Of a stretch of 64,000 nucleotides of DNA, positions 36,001 through 46,424 are shown in pieces; position 1 is the stretch's first letter; each line of letters begins with the position of its first letter. Source of the stretch: Pseudomonas sp. MH9.2 (GTDB taxonomy: Bacteria > Pseudomonadota > Gammaproteobacteria > Pseudomonadales > Pseudomonadaceae); contig NZ_CP133784.1 of NCBI RefSeq assembly GCF_034353875.1, positions 496,001 to 560,000 of the forward strand, read 5' to 3'. A program made the translations under genes and the position numbers. The notes beneath the pieces are model-generated. The model saw nothing but the letters and a program-made list of their open reading frames with translations, was not told where the DNA came from and made no database searches.

Positions 36001-37341
36001 TCACGCCTGGCCGGAACCCGGTGAGCTGACCGGTTGCGCTTTGACGAAGCCCTTGGCAATGAAGCCGTAGACCAGATAGCCGATGGCCAAAACGATGAAC
36101 GCGCCGAATACCGCGTCTTTACCGGAGGCGTAAATGGCGTAGAACGAATAAGCCATCGCAACCATCAACACCGCGATATTTCGGACATAGATGCTGTGGC
36201 TGACTTGAGCCTTGAACATGATCACCAGCAGGCCGGACAGGGCCGTCACGTAGGGCAATAAGTTGGTCACCGCCGCCAGGTTAACCAGCTTGCCAAACTG
36301 CTCGCTGGCATTGGGTGAGATCGTCGATAACGCTAATAACGTCTGCAATACCCCACAGGCGATCATGCCAACCACCGGCGCGTCTGCGGCCGTCACCCTG
36401 CAGAACAGCTTCGGAAACATGCCCTGATCAGCAGTGACCTTGGCGGTTTGTGCCAGTGTGAACTGCCACCCCAGCAGTGAACCTATACACGCCATCACCG
36501 CCAACGCCATGATGATCTTGCCGATTAACGGGTTGAACATATGTGCATAGACAAAGGCGAAGGGTGCACTTGAGCTAGCCAACTCCGCATTCGGAATGAT
36601 CCCCTGGATAACCGTGGTCGACAGCACATACACAACGGCGGCACCCAGCGTGCCAAAAAGGCAGGCCAAAGGCACGTTGCGTTTAGGGTCATCCACGGCA
36701 TCCGAGTTTTGCGCGGCAGACTCCATCCCCAGAAACGCCCACAGCGTCAGCGGAATACTCTGTGTGATTGCGTCTTTTACCGGGATAGCATTCGGATTCC
36801 AGGCGTCCGAGAACACCTTCGGCTCGAACCAGAACCAACCAATAACGCTCAGTCCCGCGACCGGAATAATCACGCCCCAAACCGTAATAGCCCCCAACCG
36901 TCCCGTGATGCTCGCGCCACCGAAGTTGGCCGCAGTGGTCAACCAGATCAAACCCACACAACCGATGAATAGCGGGATAGCGCCAGAACCGAGCCAGGGG
37001 AAAAATGGCGTCAGGTAACCTACCGCCGAGATGCCAATGGCAACGTTACCGATGGCCAAGGAGAGAAAATAAAGGAATGAACAGAGGAAGAACGCCGATT
37101 TGCCATGCGCCTCCTCGGTATAGGCTGACATGCCTCCCGAACGCGGACAGTAGACGCCGCACTGAGCAAAACAATACGCGATGGCCATGGACCCAATGGC
37201 CGTGATGATCCAGGACAGCAAGGAGACAGCACCCAGGCGCGCCATGCTGGAAGGAAGCATGATGATTCCCGAGCCCATCATGTTCACCGCTACTAGGGTG
37301 GTGAGGCCCATGAGACTCATTTTTTTGTTTGACTCAGCCAT
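36001..37341 (-). CDS. potE: PotE-like putrescine/ornithine antiporter (APC family)
   Basis: 446 residues from the ATG at 37341, which has AGGAG eight bases upstream; earlier in-frame codons lack one. About twelve helices. The N-terminal NMMGSGIIMLPSSMA and the central AITVWGVIIPVAGLSVIGWFW match PotE closely, as do LWAFLGMESAAQNSDAVDDP and GSLLGWQFTLAQTAKV. PotE exchanges putrescine for ornithine across the inner membrane. The decarboxylase gene lies 61 bases upstream in the same direction, the speF-potE order of enteric bacteria. CadB-like lysine exchange is a less likely alternative. Confidence 0.9.
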   Translation of the reverse strand: MAESNKKMSLMGLTTLVAVNMMGSGIIMLPSSMARLGAVSLLSWIITAIGSMAIAYCFAQCGVYCPRSGGMSAYTEEAHGKSAFFLCSFLYFLSLAIGNVAIGISAVGYLTPFFPWLGSGAIPLFIGCVGLIWLTTAANFGGASITGRLGAITVWGVIIPVAGLSVIGWFWFEPKVFSDAWNPNAIPVKDAITQSIPLTLWAFLGMESAAQNSDAVDDPKRNVPLACLFGTLGAAVVYVLSTTVIQGIIPNAELASSSAPFAFVYAHMFNPLIGKIIMALAVMACIGSLLGWQFTLAQTAKVTADQGMFPKLFCRVTAADAPVVGMIACGVLQTLLALSTISPNASEQFGKLVNLAAVTNLLPYVTALSGLLVIMFKAQVSHSIYVRNIAVLMVAMAYSFYAIYASGKDAVFGAFIVLAIGYLVYGFIAKGFVKAQPVSSPGSGQA

Positions 37342-37402
37342 TGCAGACTCCTCGTGCCCGATCTGCGCACGGAGCATTCTCCGAACGCGGGAGAATGAAG
37401 CA

Positions 37403-39703
37403 TCATTGTTTGACAACATAAACCTTGTAGGTCAGCCCGTGATGAGCGTCGCGCTCGATCTCGATGCCATGGTTGTCATGCTCGAAGCCCGGAAAGCAGA
37501 CGTCGAACTGCTCCATCGCCAACAGGTAGTCGATGATCGCCCTCTTGTCGGCGCCGACGGCTTCACCCGGCATCATCAACGGAATGCCGGGTGGATAGGG
37601 CACGACCTGTACGGCCACGGTTCGGTCTTGCAAATCGCGCACGGCAATTTGCTCTACGTTGCCTTTGACCAGTTTGGCGTAGGTGGCGCGTGGCGTACTC
37701 ACCGGGTCCGGCAACAAAGTGAAGGCCTTGTCCATGTTGCGCAGCAGGCCACTTCTAACGATTTCGTCGTGCATGCGCTGCGCAAGATCCTGCAGCCCCA
37801 ACCCCTCATAACTGTCAGGATACGCTGCGACCAGATCGGGCATTACCTCTTCCAGTGCGGTGTTGGCGTCGTAGTGCTTCTTGAATTCCATCATTGCGGC
37901 GACTAATGAACCCCATTTGCCTTTGGTCACGCCGATGCTGAACAGCACCAGGATGGAATAGGGCTCGGTCTTTTCCACGACAGTGCCGCAGCTGGACAAG
38001 AAGGAAGACACCAACGGTGCAGGAATCCCCCAGGCCTGTAGCTGACCTTGCGAATCCAGACCGGGCGTCAAAAGGGTGACTTTGATCGGATCGAGCATGC
38101 AGTAGTCATTGCCCAAATCACCGAAACCGTGCCATTGAGCACCGGGTTTGAGCACCCAGGCATCACTTTGATGCAGGCGTTGCCGATCGACCTCGGCAAA
38201 GGGCGTGCCGTCTACGTCGTCCGGTTGCCAGACGCCAAACCACCAATCGGTCGCGTTGCGCTGCACCACTTGCTGAGTCAAGCGAACCATGGCTTGGCGA
38301 AAGGTGATCGCCTCGTCGATCGATTCATCGGTGAGGTATTCGCCAGCGTCATCCATCATTTTTGCTGACACATCCGTGGAGGCGATGATGCTGTATTGCG
38401 GCGACGTCGAGGTGTGCATCATGAATGCTTCATTGAACAGTGCCGGCTTGACCGGCACTTTTCCTGAACGAATATGAATCATCGATGCTTGTGACAGGGC
38501 CGCCAGCAACTTGTGGGTGGAATGGGTCACGGTCACGGTGGCATCGTCGGCGTGCCGCTCACCCCGGTGCATGCCGTAACGATTTTCGTAAAGCGAGTTG
38601 AAGCGGGCATAGGCATACCACGCCTCGTCGTAATGGATGCGATCCACGCTTTGGCTCAGTTCGCGCGTGGTGGTCTGTACGTGGTAGCAAAGACCGTCAT
38701 AGGTGGAGTTGGTCAACACTGCAAGCACGGGCCGGATCTGTTTATCCGTAATCAGCGGGCTGGCGGATATCTTCCCCGCGATGGCTTCTGGCGTCAGCTC
38801 ACTGAGCGGCACAGGGCCAATCAAACCCCGCGTATTACGGCGAGGCAGCAGGTACAACGGAATAGCGCCAGACATGTTCAGCGCGTAATTCAGTGATTTA
38901 TGGCAATTGCGGTCAACTAACACGGCATCGCCATCGGTCACTGCTGAATGCAGAATGATTTCGTTACTCGCCGAGCTGCCTCCGACGGAGAAGAATGTGT
39001 AGTCCGCCCCAAACACCCGCGCCGCATTTTTTTCTGCCGCCGCTACAGGTCCGGAATGATCGTTTAGCGAACCTAGCTGACCGACTGAAACGCTCAGGTC
39101 GGACCGGAGCATTTGCTCACCGTAAAAATCGAGAAAGGTACGGCCCACGGCAGTTTTCATGAAGGCGGTGCCGCCGGTATGGCCTGGGGTGTGCCATGAA
39201 TATTCATGGGTCTCGGCGAAGTTCACCATCGCACCGAAGAATGGCGGCAGGATCGTGTCGAGGTAACGACGTGCTGCGGCCTCAATCCTGCCGGCAATGA
39301 ATGCCGGACTGTCTTCAGGTTGCCAGATGAAACCATCGATTTCCTCTACGAACGCCAGCGGAACATGACTGCTGTTCTCACTGGTCATTCCCAGCATGAT
39401 CGGCAACTTGCTGGTTCGGCGACGGATCAGGCGAATCACTTTTTCAGCCTGCTCAATATTCGCGATACACAATCCCCAACCCAAGATCACGCAACAATAA
39501 GCAGGGTCTGCAGTAAACGCGATTTCGGCATCTTCAAGCGACATTACTGTTTCTATTTCAAGGTCCAGCGCCCTTAGTGCGTCAGAAACTTCCAAGGCGC
39601 TGCGAACAACGACGCTGTGGTCCGACAGCTGAGGGTTGACCACAATCATGACGGGATAGCGGTGGGCGAGATAGGCAGGTAGAGGGTTTCGAACCGTACT
39701 CAT
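37403..39703 (-). CDS. speC/speF: Ornithine (Orn/Lys/Arg) decarboxylase, PLP-dependent
   Basis: 766 residues from the ATG at 39703, chosen because GGAG lies before it. It has the order of the large bacterial decarboxylases: an N-terminal wing domain (to about 130), the PLP core with SVGGSSASNEIILHSAVTDGD, the PLP lysine in HSTHKLLAALSQAS, and a C-terminal domain. The partner antiporter in the same operon resembles PotE, which favours ornithine and putrescine. Lysine or arginine decarboxylase is possible, since the family shares these motifs. It would produce putrescine with proton consumption, useful in acid. A palindrome is in the leader at 39853-39866. Confidence 0.85.
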   Translation of the reverse strand: MSTVRNPLPAYLAHRYPVMIVVNPQLSDHSVVVRSALEVSDALRALDLEIETVMSLEDAEIAFTADPAYCCVILGWGLCIANIEQAEKVIRLIRRRTSKLPIMLGMTSENSSHVPLAFVEEIDGFIWQPEDSPAFIAGRIEAAARRYLDTILPPFFGAMVNFAETHEYSWHTPGHTGGTAFMKTAVGRTFLDFYGEQMLRSDLSVSVGQLGSLNDHSGPVAAAEKNAARVFGADYTFFSVGGSSASNEIILHSAVTDGDAVLVDRNCHKSLNYALNMSGAIPLYLLPRRNTRGLIGPVPLSELTPEAIAGKISASPLITDKQIRPVLAVLTNSTYDGLCYHVQTTTRELSQSVDRIHYDEAWYAYARFNSLYENRYGMHRGERHADDATVTVTHSTHKLLAALSQASMIHIRSGKVPVKPALFNEAFMMHTSTSPQYSIIASTDVSAKMMDDAGEYLTDESIDEAITFRQAMVRLTQQVVQRNATDWWFGVWQPDDVDGTPFAEVDRQRLHQSDAWVLKPGAQWHGFGDLGNDYCMLDPIKVTLLTPGLDSQGQLQAWGIPAPLVSSFLSSCGTVVEKTEPYSILVLFSIGVTKGKWGSLVAAMMEFKKHYDANTALEEVMPDLVAAYPDSYEGLGLQDLAQRMHDEIVRSGLLRNMDKAFTLLPDPVSTPRATYAKLVKGNVEQIAVRDLQDRTVAVQVVPYPPGIPLMMPGEAVGADKRAIIDYLLAMEQFDVCFPGFEHDNHGIEIERDAHHGLTYKVYVVKQ

Positions 39704-39715
39704 TGCACACTCCAT

Positions 39716-39902
39716 TTCAAGTCGTGAAACGGGTTATAAGCGCTAGTTAACGCCCTTGATAAGGGGCGCGCAGCAAGGAGTGCAGCCGGTCGCCGACTTC
39801 AACTAATAACAATAAAAACGCGGTTTTTTTTGATTTAGGTCAGATAACTCAGGTTATTGAAATAACTCGTTCGCGGGTGACATCGGCGCCCTCTTCTTTT
39901 AT
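39716..39902 (-). promoter_or_regulatory. Decarboxylase promoter region with a palindrome
   Basis: This 187-base gap lies between dnaE2 and the decarboxylase, both on the minus strand. It must hold the promoter of the decarboxylase-potE operon. A perfect GTTATT-GA-AATAAC dyad is at 39853-39866, and an A/T-rich run (AAAAAC GCG GTTTTT) lies at about 39814-39828. No leader peptide is clear enough to mark. Confidence 0.4.
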
Positions 39903-42900
39903 TTAATGGAAGTCCCGACTGCGCACATCGAGTCCGGTCAGTAAGGGCGTCAAGTCTTGCAGGCGACCGGCGATCAAATGACGCACTCCGTCTTTGGATT
40001 CCAGACGTCCATAGACCTGCAGCAGTTGCGCTCCCACCAGCACCCGGCGTTGGCGCTCGGCCAGATCACGCCAAACCACCACGTTGATCATCCCGTGTTC
40101 GTCCTCCAGCGTAACGAAGGTCACGCCGCTGGCTGTCTGCGGACGTTGTCTGCCGGTGACCAGACCAGCAACGCTTACGTTGCGCCCGTGTTCGATACCG
40201 ACCAGCTCCTTTGAACTTCGGCAGCGCCGGGCATTGAGCTGACGACGCAACAATGCCAGCGGATGCGGACCCAGGGTCGTGCCGACGGTTGCGTAATCGG
40301 CATACAGGTCTTCGCCTACGGTGGGCAGTGGCAATGCCACGTAAGGTTCCTCGGTTGCGGACTGATCCGCGAACAATGGCCGTTGTGCCTCGACGCCGGC
40401 CACTTCCCAACGTGCGCGGTGTCGATGCCCGAGCAGGCCGCGCAAAGCACCGGAATCGGCAAGTAACCCTCGGGCCCGTGCATCCAGTTGTCCGCGCAGG
40501 CTGAGGTCGCTGGCATCGACAAACGCGCTGAGCGCTCTGGCTTTTTCGATGTGCAGCGCGTCCTCCTCGCGAAACCCACGCACCATGCGCAAGCCCAAAC
40601 GGATCGCAAAAGCATCGATGCCACACGGTTCTAGCGAGCAGTCCCACTCGCTGTAGCGCACATCCACCGGACGAATCTCGATGTGATGACGACGAGCGTC
40701 CTGCAAAAGTTGGTCGGGGCTGTAGAAACCCATCGGCCAGCTATTGATCAGGGCGCAGGCAAAAGCTGCGGGCTCATGGCATTTGAGCCAGCAACTGGCA
40801 TAAGTCAACAGGGCGAAGCTGGCAGCGTGGGACTCAGGGAAACCATAGCTGCCAAACCCTTTGATCTGCTCAAAAATCTGCTGGGCGAATTCAGCGGTGT
40901 AGCCGTTTTTGAGCATGCCTTGGGTCAGGCGCACTTGGTGAGGTTCCAGGCCGCCGTGACGTTTCCAGGCGGCCATCGAACGGCGCAACTGATCAGCCTC
41001 CCCCGGCGTGTAATCGGCAGCCACCACCGCCAGGTGCATCACTTGCTCCTGAAACAACGGCACGCCCAATGTGCGCTCGAAGACCGCCTTTAGTGCTTCG
41101 GAGGGATACGTCACCGGTTCTTCTTTGTTACGCCGACGCAGGTAGGGATGCACCATATCTCCCTGAATGGGGCCGGGACGGACGATAGCGACCTCGATCA
41201 CCAGGTCATAGAAGTTCGTGGGTTTCAGGCGTGGCAGCATCGCCATTTGCGCCCGTGATTCGATCTGGAAGACGCCTACGGTGTCGGCGCGGCTGATCAT
41301 GTCATAGGTCTGTTTATCCTCGGAGGGCACCGTAGCCAGAGTCAGGTCGTAACCCCGATAGCGGCGCACCAGATCGAAAGTCCTGCGCAGTGCGCTGAGC
41401 ATGCCCAGCGCAAGGATATCGACCTTGAGCAGCCCGACCATGTCCAGATCGTCCTTGTCCCACTGGATGATGGTGCGATCAGCCATGGCGGCGTTTTCTA
41501 CCGGGACCAACGTGTCCAGCGGCTGTTCGGAGATGACGAAGCCCCCCGGATGCTGTGACAGGTGCCGAGGAAAGCCGATCAGTTCGCCAGTCAAGGTCAA
41601 GACCCTATGCAGTATCGGGCTGTCCGGCTCAAAACCGCACTCACGCAGGCGCTCTTGCGGTGGCAGTTTATCGCTCCAGCGGCCAAAACAATCGGCCAAC
41701 GCGTTGATCTGATCCGTTGGCAAACCCAGTACTTTGGCCACATCCCGTACCGCGCCTGCACCGTGATAGGTGCTGGCCACCGCAGTAATCGCTGCCCTGC
41801 CCCGGCCATAACGCTGAAACACGTACTGCAACACCTCTTCCCTGCGTTCATGCTCGAAATCCACGTCGATATCCGGCGGTTCGTTGCGCTCCCTGGAAAT
41901 AAAACGCTCGAACAACATGTTCATGCGTGCCGGATCGAGCTCAGTAATACCCAAGGCATAACACACCGCCGAGTTGGCCGCCGAACCGCGACCCTGGCAA
42001 AGAATATGGCGGCTACGGGCAAATTGGACGATGTCATGAACCGTCAGGAAATAGCTTTCGTAACCCAGTTCGGCAATCAACCCCAGTTCGCGTTCGATCA
42101 GCTCTCGTGCCTTGTCGGGGGCACCTTTGGGCCAGCGTCGGCCCAGGCCCTGTTCGGTCATGTGGCGTAACCAGGACGTAGCGGTTTGCCCCTTGGGCAC
42201 CAGTTCGTGAGGGTACTCGTAGCGCAACTGGCCCAGATCGAAAGTACATCGCTGGGCTATGTGCACGGATTCCGCCAACAGCGCTGGCGGGTAAAGCTCA
42301 ATCAGCGTCGCTACAGGCCGAAGATGGCGCTCACCGTTGGCGAACAATCGATGCCCTGCCTCCGCCACCGTGGTGTGATGACGGATCGCAGTCATGGTGT
42401 CTTGCAACGCGCGACGGCCACGGGCATGCATGTGCACATCGCCGCAGGCCACGGTCGGGATGCTCAATGAGTGGGCCAATGCCTGAAGACTTATCAGCCG
42501 TTGGCTATCATCGGGACCACGATGCAGCTCGACGGCAAGCCACAGACGCTCCGGGAACAGGCCGCGTAACCATAACCCCTGCTCATGATGGGTAACGGAC
42601 TCGCTTGATGGCTCTGGCAGCCACAGCGCCAGCAACCCGGCCAGCGGCTCGCAAAAATCCTCACGCAGCAGGCGGTATTCGCCTTTCTTCGCTCGGCGTC
42701 GGCCCAGAGTTATCAGTCGACACAACGCCTGATAACCGCAGAGATTTTCTGCCAGCAGTACGATATTCGGGCCGTCTTCAATCCTCATTTCACTGCCGAC
42801 GATCATGGGCAATCCCACCTCGCGGGACGCCTGCCAAGCACGTACGATACCGGCCAGGGTGCACTCGTCAGTGATCGCCAGCGCGTGATAACCCTGGCGT

Positions 42901-43013
42901 TTGGCGCGCTCGAACAGCTCCCGCGCGCTGGATGCCCCGCGTTGGAAGCTGAAGTTGGACAGGCAATGCAATTCTGCATAGCCAGCATCGTTGGCAGACG
43001 CGCAAGGGGTCAT
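39903..43013 (-). CDS. dnaE2: Error-prone DNA polymerase III alpha subunit ImuC/DnaE2
   Basis: 1036 residues from ATG 43013, overlapping the imuB stop by four bases (ATGA); another frame start at 43022 is less likely. An N-terminal PHP domain ([26 protein letters not shown]) is followed by the polymerase core with two catalytic aspartates in [14 protein letters not shown], then helix-hairpin-helix and an OB-fold end region ([18 protein letters not shown]). The enzyme makes translesion mutations during SOS, using ImuA and ImuB as partners. Length is close to DnaE2 (about 1030). The operon lexA2-imuA-imuB-dnaE2 is on the same strand. Confidence 0.96.
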   Translation of the reverse strand: MTPCASANDAGYAELHCLSNFSFQRGASSARELFERAKRQGYHALAITDECTLAGIVRAWQASREVGLPMIVGSEMRIEDGPNIVLLAENLCGYQALCRLITLGRRRAKKGEYRLLREDFCEPLAGLLALWLPEPSSESVTHHEQGLWLRGLFPERLWLAVELHRGPDDSQRLISLQALAHSLSIPTVACGDVHMHARGRRALQDTMTAIRHHTTVAEAGHRLFANGERHLRPVATLIELYPPALLAESVHIAQRCTFDLGQLRYEYPHELVPKGQTATSWLRHMTEQGLGRRWPKGAPDKARELIERELGLIAELGYESYFLTVHDIVQFARSRHILCQGRGSAANSAVCYALGITELDPARMNMLFERFISRERNEPPDIDVDFEHERREEVLQYVFQRYGRGRAAITAVASTYHGAGAVRDVAKVLGLPTDQINALADCFGRWSDKLPPQERLRECGFEPDSPILHRVLTLTGELIGFPRHLSQHPGGFVISEQPLDTLVPVENAAMADRTIIQWDKDDLDMVGLLKVDILALGMLSALRRTFDLVRRYRGYDLTLATVPSEDKQTYDMISRADTVGVFQIESRAQMAMLPRLKPTNFYDLVIEVAIVRPGPIQGDMVHPYLRRRNKEEPVTYPSEALKAVFERTLGVPLFQEQVMHLAVVAADYTPGEADQLRRSMAAWKRHGGLEPHQVRLTQGMLKNGYTAEFAQQIFEQIKGFGSYGFPESHAASFALLTYASCWLKCHEPAAFACALINSWPMGFYSPDQLLQDARRHHIEIRPVDVRYSEWDCSLEPCGIDAFAIRLGLRMVRGFREEDALHIEKARALSAFVDASDLSLRGQLDARARGLLADSGALRGLLGHRHRARWEVAGVEAQRPLFADQSATEEPYVALPLPTVGEDLYADYATVGTTLGPHPLALLRRQLNARRCRSSKELVGIEHGRNVSVAGLVTGRQRPQTASGVTFVTLEDEHGMINVVVWRDLAERQRRVLVGAQLLQVYGRLESKDGVRHLIAGRLQDLTPLLTGLDVRSRDFH

Positions 43014-44425
43014 GCAAACCACCCCTGTAGCAGTAGACTGTCGCCCTCTCCAACCGTTTGATAAGCCCAGGCCCGCTGACCTGAGTGGGTTTCGATCAAG
43101 TAATAGTCACGTCGCACGTCGCCGCCGTCCCACCAGCCTGATTCAATGCGTTCAGGCCCGGCGAGGATGCGCATGCCTGATTCGTGCATAGGGACAGGCT
43201 CGCGCAACAACCAGCCGGGGCGCGGAGACAGAGACAACGGGCTACCAGACGTTTGTCCATTGCCCGTTTGCCAGGCGCATTCGGGACGGTGGTCCGCATG
43301 GGCGTATACGCCATTGACCGCCTCATCGCCAAGACGGGCACGCAGGCGTTCACGCAGTTGCTCCCAAGGCAGCGCCTGGTGCGGACGCTCCTCGAACAAT
43401 TCGCGGTGGGTCGGGACGAACCGGGGCAGATCGCGGGCTAACAAGCGCACCGCTCGCACTGGAGAAGGAACCTGAATCTGCTCCAGCCGTCCACGCGCCA
43501 ACTCAAACAACATGGCAGCATCGCGCTCGGCGCTGAGCAGTCCGACCGGCAGCAGCGTGTCCTTGCCTTCCATGTGTTCCAGATGAATAGTAAAGCGCTG
43601 GACACCACTGTCGCGCCCGGCCAGAAATGCTGCCAGGTCCGAGATCAAGCGCTTGAGTGGGAACAGCAATGCCTGATGAGATTCGACGTCGAAATTCAGC
43701 TCAATGCGCAGATCGAAATAATCAGGCGGCAGATAACAATCCAGCGCCAAGGCACGCTCGCCGAGCAGAGAGTCCAGATGCTGCAACACTTGTGCAGGGA
43801 ACCGCCGGGCCAAGGTGTTGCGCGGCAACGCCAACACGGAGTGCAGGGTATGCAGGCCCATGCGCGAAAAAGCAGTGGCCACCTCGCGGCTCAGCCCCAC
43901 ACGATCAATGGGCATCTGTTGCAGTGCCTCGCGTAAAGTTTCGCGGCACGTCACCGCGAGACCGTCGTGCACGTTCGCCAACACTCGCGCCGCCGCAGGA
44001 TTAGGCGCGACCACGATCCGATGACTAAATCCCAAGGCGGTCAATTCTTCGCGCAGGCGGGCTTCAAATACGGGCCAAGGCCCGAACAGGCTGAGGCTGG
44101 ATCCGACTTCCATCATCAGTACCCGGGGGTATTTCAAGCTGACCTGGGAGCTGAATCGATAAGCCCAGGCCGCCAATAAACGATGCCAGCGTTCGACCTC
44201 GGCCGGATCGTATTCGACCGTTGCAAACTGGCGTACCAGGGCTTGTGCTGCCGTGAGCGATTGACCGGGACGCAGACCGAGGGCGCGTGCAGCCGGGTTG
44301 ACCGTCTGCACTACACGGCGGTGTGCGGTGCCCGTCAGCAACGCCAAGGGTTCATCGGGATCAGGACGACGACGCATGACGCCATCAAGCGCCAATTGCG
44401 GCAGCACTACACAGGCCCAGAGCAT
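43010..44425 (-). CDS. imuB: ImuB, inactive Y-family polymerase-like protein
   Basis: 471 residues from ATG 44425, with AGG upstream. It follows the Y-family fold (helix-hairpin-helix near [12 protein letters not shown], little-finger domain beyond) but lacks the acidic residues of active members: the N-terminus reads [13 protein letters not shown], and the second motif reads [11 protein letters not shown] rather than SxDE. This matches ImuB proteins, which act as a hub linking DnaE2 to the sliding clamp. Its stop overlaps the dnaE2 start. The loss of catalytic residues is normal for the family and not a sign of decay. Confidence 0.93.
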   Translation of the reverse strand: MLWACVVLPQLALDGVMRRRPDPDEPLALLTGTAHRRVVQTVNPAARALGLRPGQSLTAAQALVRQFATVEYDPAEVERWHRLLAAWAYRFSSQVSLKYPRVLMMEVGSSLSLFGPWPVFEARLREELTALGFSHRIVVAPNPAAARVLANVHDGLAVTCRETLREALQQMPIDRVGLSREVATAFSRMGLHTLHSVLALPRNTLARRFPAQVLQHLDSLLGERALALDCYLPPDYFDLRIELNFDVESHQALLFPLKRLISDLAAFLAGRDSGVQRFTIHLEHMEGKDTLLPVGLLSAERDAAMLFELARGRLEQIQVPSPVRAVRLLARDLPRFVPTHRELFEERPHQALPWEQLRERLRARLGDEAVNGVYAHADHRPECAWQTGNGQTSGSPLSLSPRPGWLLREPVPMHESGMRILAGPERIESGWWDGGDVRRDYYLIETHSGQRAWAYQTVGEGDSLLLQGWFA

Positions 44426-44432
44426 ACGAACC

Positions 44433-45053
44433 TCAAGACCCGAAGGGAAACGGGATCGGTGCCGGCGGTACCAGACCACCCCGGCATTTGAGCACGCGTA
44501 ATTGCCGGGGACGCACATCAATGGCGATACGCAGCGCAGCTGGCGAAGGATTGATCGCCGCTAGCGCGGGGCGGCAGGCGAAAGCCAGGGTCTGGCCGGT
44601 TTCGGCAGCGACTTGCAGGCGACGCAACGCCCGGTCATCCACGTGCTTCGGCCAGCACAATACCGCGCCACAATTGCCAGAGCGCAAACATTGCTCGGTC
44701 GCCCACAAGGCATCCCGAGCGCTCGCATCGACCGTCACCAGCCAACTCAGATCGATGCCTGCGGCCTGCCAGGCTTGCGGGTAGGGAACATAAGGCGGCG
44801 CGACCAACACGATGCGTTCGCCGCTGTCAGCCAGTCGGACCAAGGCCGGCCAGAGCAACTGCAACTCGCCACTGCCGTCGGCAGCCACCAGAATTTCACT
44901 CAATGCCGCCGCTGGCCAACCGCCCGTAGGCAATGCTGCATCCAGCGCCGCGTGCCCGGTAGGGTGCGCACTGACGGGCTGCGCCGCTGGTCGGCCTTTC
45001 CAGACCCGGCGCTCATCAAGCAGCGCGTCCAGGCTGACGACCGCGCCCATCAT
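44433..45053 (-). CDS. imuA: ImuA, RecA-like SOS mutagenesis accessory protein
   Basis: 206 residues, with the short N-terminal segment VVSLDALLDERRVWKG and the RecA-like core (GGWPAAALSEILVAADGSGELQLL, then LVAPPYVPYPQAW). The RecA-like fold with no full P-loop is characteristic of ImuA. The ATG at 45053 overlaps the lexA2 stop (ATGA), and another ATG directly follows. It acts with ImuB and DnaE2 in translesion synthesis. Its location is exactly as in other Pseudomonas lexA2 operons. Confidence 0.93.
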   Translation of the reverse strand: MMGAVVSLDALLDERRVWKGRPAAQPVSAHPTGHAALDAALPTGGWPAAALSEILVAADGSGELQLLWPALVRLADSGERIVLVAPPYVPYPQAWQAAGIDLSWLVTVDASARDALWATEQCLRSGNCGAVLCWPKHVDDRALRRLQVAAETGQTLAFACRPALAAINPSPAALRIAIDVRPRQLRVLKCRGGLVPPAPIPFPFGS

Positions 45054-45667
45054 CCGCGCCTGACCAAACCACAGAAGACACCTTCGATGGCAAAGTCCTG
45101 ATCAGGATGAACGATGATCGGCGCATAAGCCGGATTTCGCGGCAGCAGACGGAATTCGCCCGGCCGGGTTTCCAGGCGCTTGATGGTGACCTCGCCGTCG
45201 AGACGCGCGACGACGATTTGCCCGTCCTGGGCCTCGGCACTGCGGTGCACGCCGACCAGATCGCCGTCGAGAATACCGTCTTCGATCATTGAATCGCCCT
45301 GCACACGCAGCAAGTAATCCGGCACCCGGGAGAACGTTGCGCGATCCAGCAGCAAAGTGTCATGCGTACCGACATCAGGACCAATCGGCGCACCGGCGGC
45401 GACACGCCCCAGCACGGGAATTTCTAGCAGTTCGGGTTTTCGTACGGCGTCCATCAGACGAATACCGCGAGCCTGATTAGGCGTGACCTCAATCAGCCCG
45501 GCCTCGGTCAAGGCCAAAATGTGTTTGCGCGCCACACTGCGCGAAGCAAAACCAAAGGCCTCGGCGATTTCAGCCAGGCTCGGCGGTTGGCCTTGCTGCG
45601 CGATACGGTCGCGGATGAAGGTCAGGATGGCAGCACGTCGGGGGCTTAATAGGCTCATGGAGTACAT
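45050..45667 (-). CDS. lexA2: LexA2, second LexA repressor of Pseudomonas
   Basis: 205 residues. Residues 1-65 are the winged helix (RRAAILTFIRDRIAQQGQPPSLAEIAEAFGF). The cleavage site is the Ala-Gly in VAAGAPIG, and the catalytic dyad is Ser in GDSMIEDGIL and Lys in EVTIKRLE. The ATG at 45667 has AAGGAG upstream. The operator AGTAC-N4-GTACT at 45661-45674 covers this start, so the protein probably represses its own gene. RecA-driven self-cleavage would release the imuA-imuB-dnaE2 genes that follow. It is distinct from a housekeeping LexA. Confidence 0.94.
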   Translation of the reverse strand: MYSMSLLSPRRAAILTFIRDRIAQQGQPPSLAEIAEAFGFASRSVARKHILALTEAGLIEVTPNQARGIRLMDAVRKPELLEIPVLGRVAAGAPIGPDVGTHDTLLLDRATFSRVPDYLLRVQGDSMIEDGILDGDLVGVHRSAEAQDGQIVVARLDGEVTIKRLETRPGEFRLLPRNPAYAPIIVHPDQDFAIEGVFCGLVRRG

Positions 45668-45674
45668 TTGTACT
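45661..45674. promoter_or_regulatory. LexA2 operator overlapping the lexA2 start codon
   Basis: AGTAC-ATTT-GTACT, inside an 18-base dyad at 45659-45676 (GGAGTAC and GTACTCC). It fits the AGTAC-N4-GTRCT consensus I recall for LexA2 in P. putida. The ATG of lexA2 (45665-45667) lies within it, and the dyad includes the ribosome site, so repressor binding would block both steps. Confidence 0.9.
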
Positions 45675-45737
45675 CCTTTCAGGCTTTTCTGACCAGCGCC
45701 TCTTGTCGGGCCTGGCTATCGCCGATGCGGTATTAGC

Positions 45738-46424
45738 TCAAGACGGGCACGTTGACGAGCCGCCATCCAGGCCCTGCCTGGATTTTTTGTAATGGAGGGT
45801 GGCCCTGCCGTCATGCCAGAGCACGGTCAGCACGTAGATAGAATCGAAGTCTTCCTTGTCCCAGTCATCCGCAATGGTCTGCTTTTGCCCGGTTGCCTCC
45901 TCGGCGACCTGATTGATCAGTTCTGGCAGATAGCCATTGGACCAGGCGGTGTAGACCGTTGCGCCGTGGTACTTGTCGCGCAACAACTCATCTGCCAGCT
46001 CATGAATATCATTAGCGCCAAAGTCGATATTGATCGGCAGCCCCAACTTGATTGCAGTAGGACCGACAGTCAGCAGCGGACGCAGGTAACCGTAGGACTC
46101 ATCGTTATCACCTTCCTCGACATGACGGCTGGGGTCTGCAGCGAAGATGAAGTTGGCGTTGCCGAACTCCCGGGGCAACAACGTGGACAGGGCAATGGCC
46201 CGGTTCAACCCTTGGCAATTGAGTTGCCCGAGACCCATGGCAGGCTTTTCAGCGTGACGAAGGAATACCAGGGTTTGCATTCTGTCTTCTGCTTGCGCTT
46301 GCGCTTGCGCTTGCGCACCCATGGAAACCCAGAAAACAGCAGAAATGATCAATAACGCGGGCAATAAAAAAAGTACGAAGGGCCGGACGTATTTGAAGGC
46401 AGCGATACGGTTGTAGTTATTCAT
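45738..46424 (-). CDS. Secreted histidine phosphatase family protein
   Basis: 228 residues from the ATG at 46424. Residues 1-45 form a membrane/secretion signal (YVRPFVLFLLPALLIISAVFW, then an AQAQAQAQ stretch). The catalytic RHG-type motif is FLRHAEKP near residue 55; the family's later acidic and His residues are less obvious. Other histidine phosphatases hydrolyse phosphate esters or act in signalling. The protein is likely periplasmic or membrane-bound. The repeat AQAQAQAQ comes from a six-base tandem repeat at 46291-46314. It has no obvious operon partner. Substrate is unknown. Confidence 0.75.
   Translation of the reverse strand: MNNYNRIAAFKYVRPFVLFLLPALLIISAVFWVSMGAQAQAQAQAEDRMQTLVFLRHAEKPAMGLGQLNCQGLNRAIALSTLLPREFGNANFIFAADPSRHVEEGDNDESYGYLRPLLTVGPTAIKLGLPINIDFGANDIHELADELLRDKYHGATVYTAWSNGYLPELINQVAEEATGQKQTIADDWDKEDFDSIYVLTVLWHDGRATLHYKKSRQGLDGGSSTCPS
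46291..46314. repeat. Hexanucleotide tandem repeat (GCTTGC x4)
   Basis: Four perfect GCTTGC copies in a row inside the phosphatase gene, coding Gln-Ala repeats at the signal-peptide junction. Six-base units change length without breaking the frame, so copy number may vary among strains. Confidence 0.8.

Noticed and set aside
43010..44425. Loss of catalytic residues in imuB as a sign of pseudogene
   Set aside because: ImuB proteins normally lack these residues and serve as a non-catalytic hub; the frame is intact and coupled to dnaE2.
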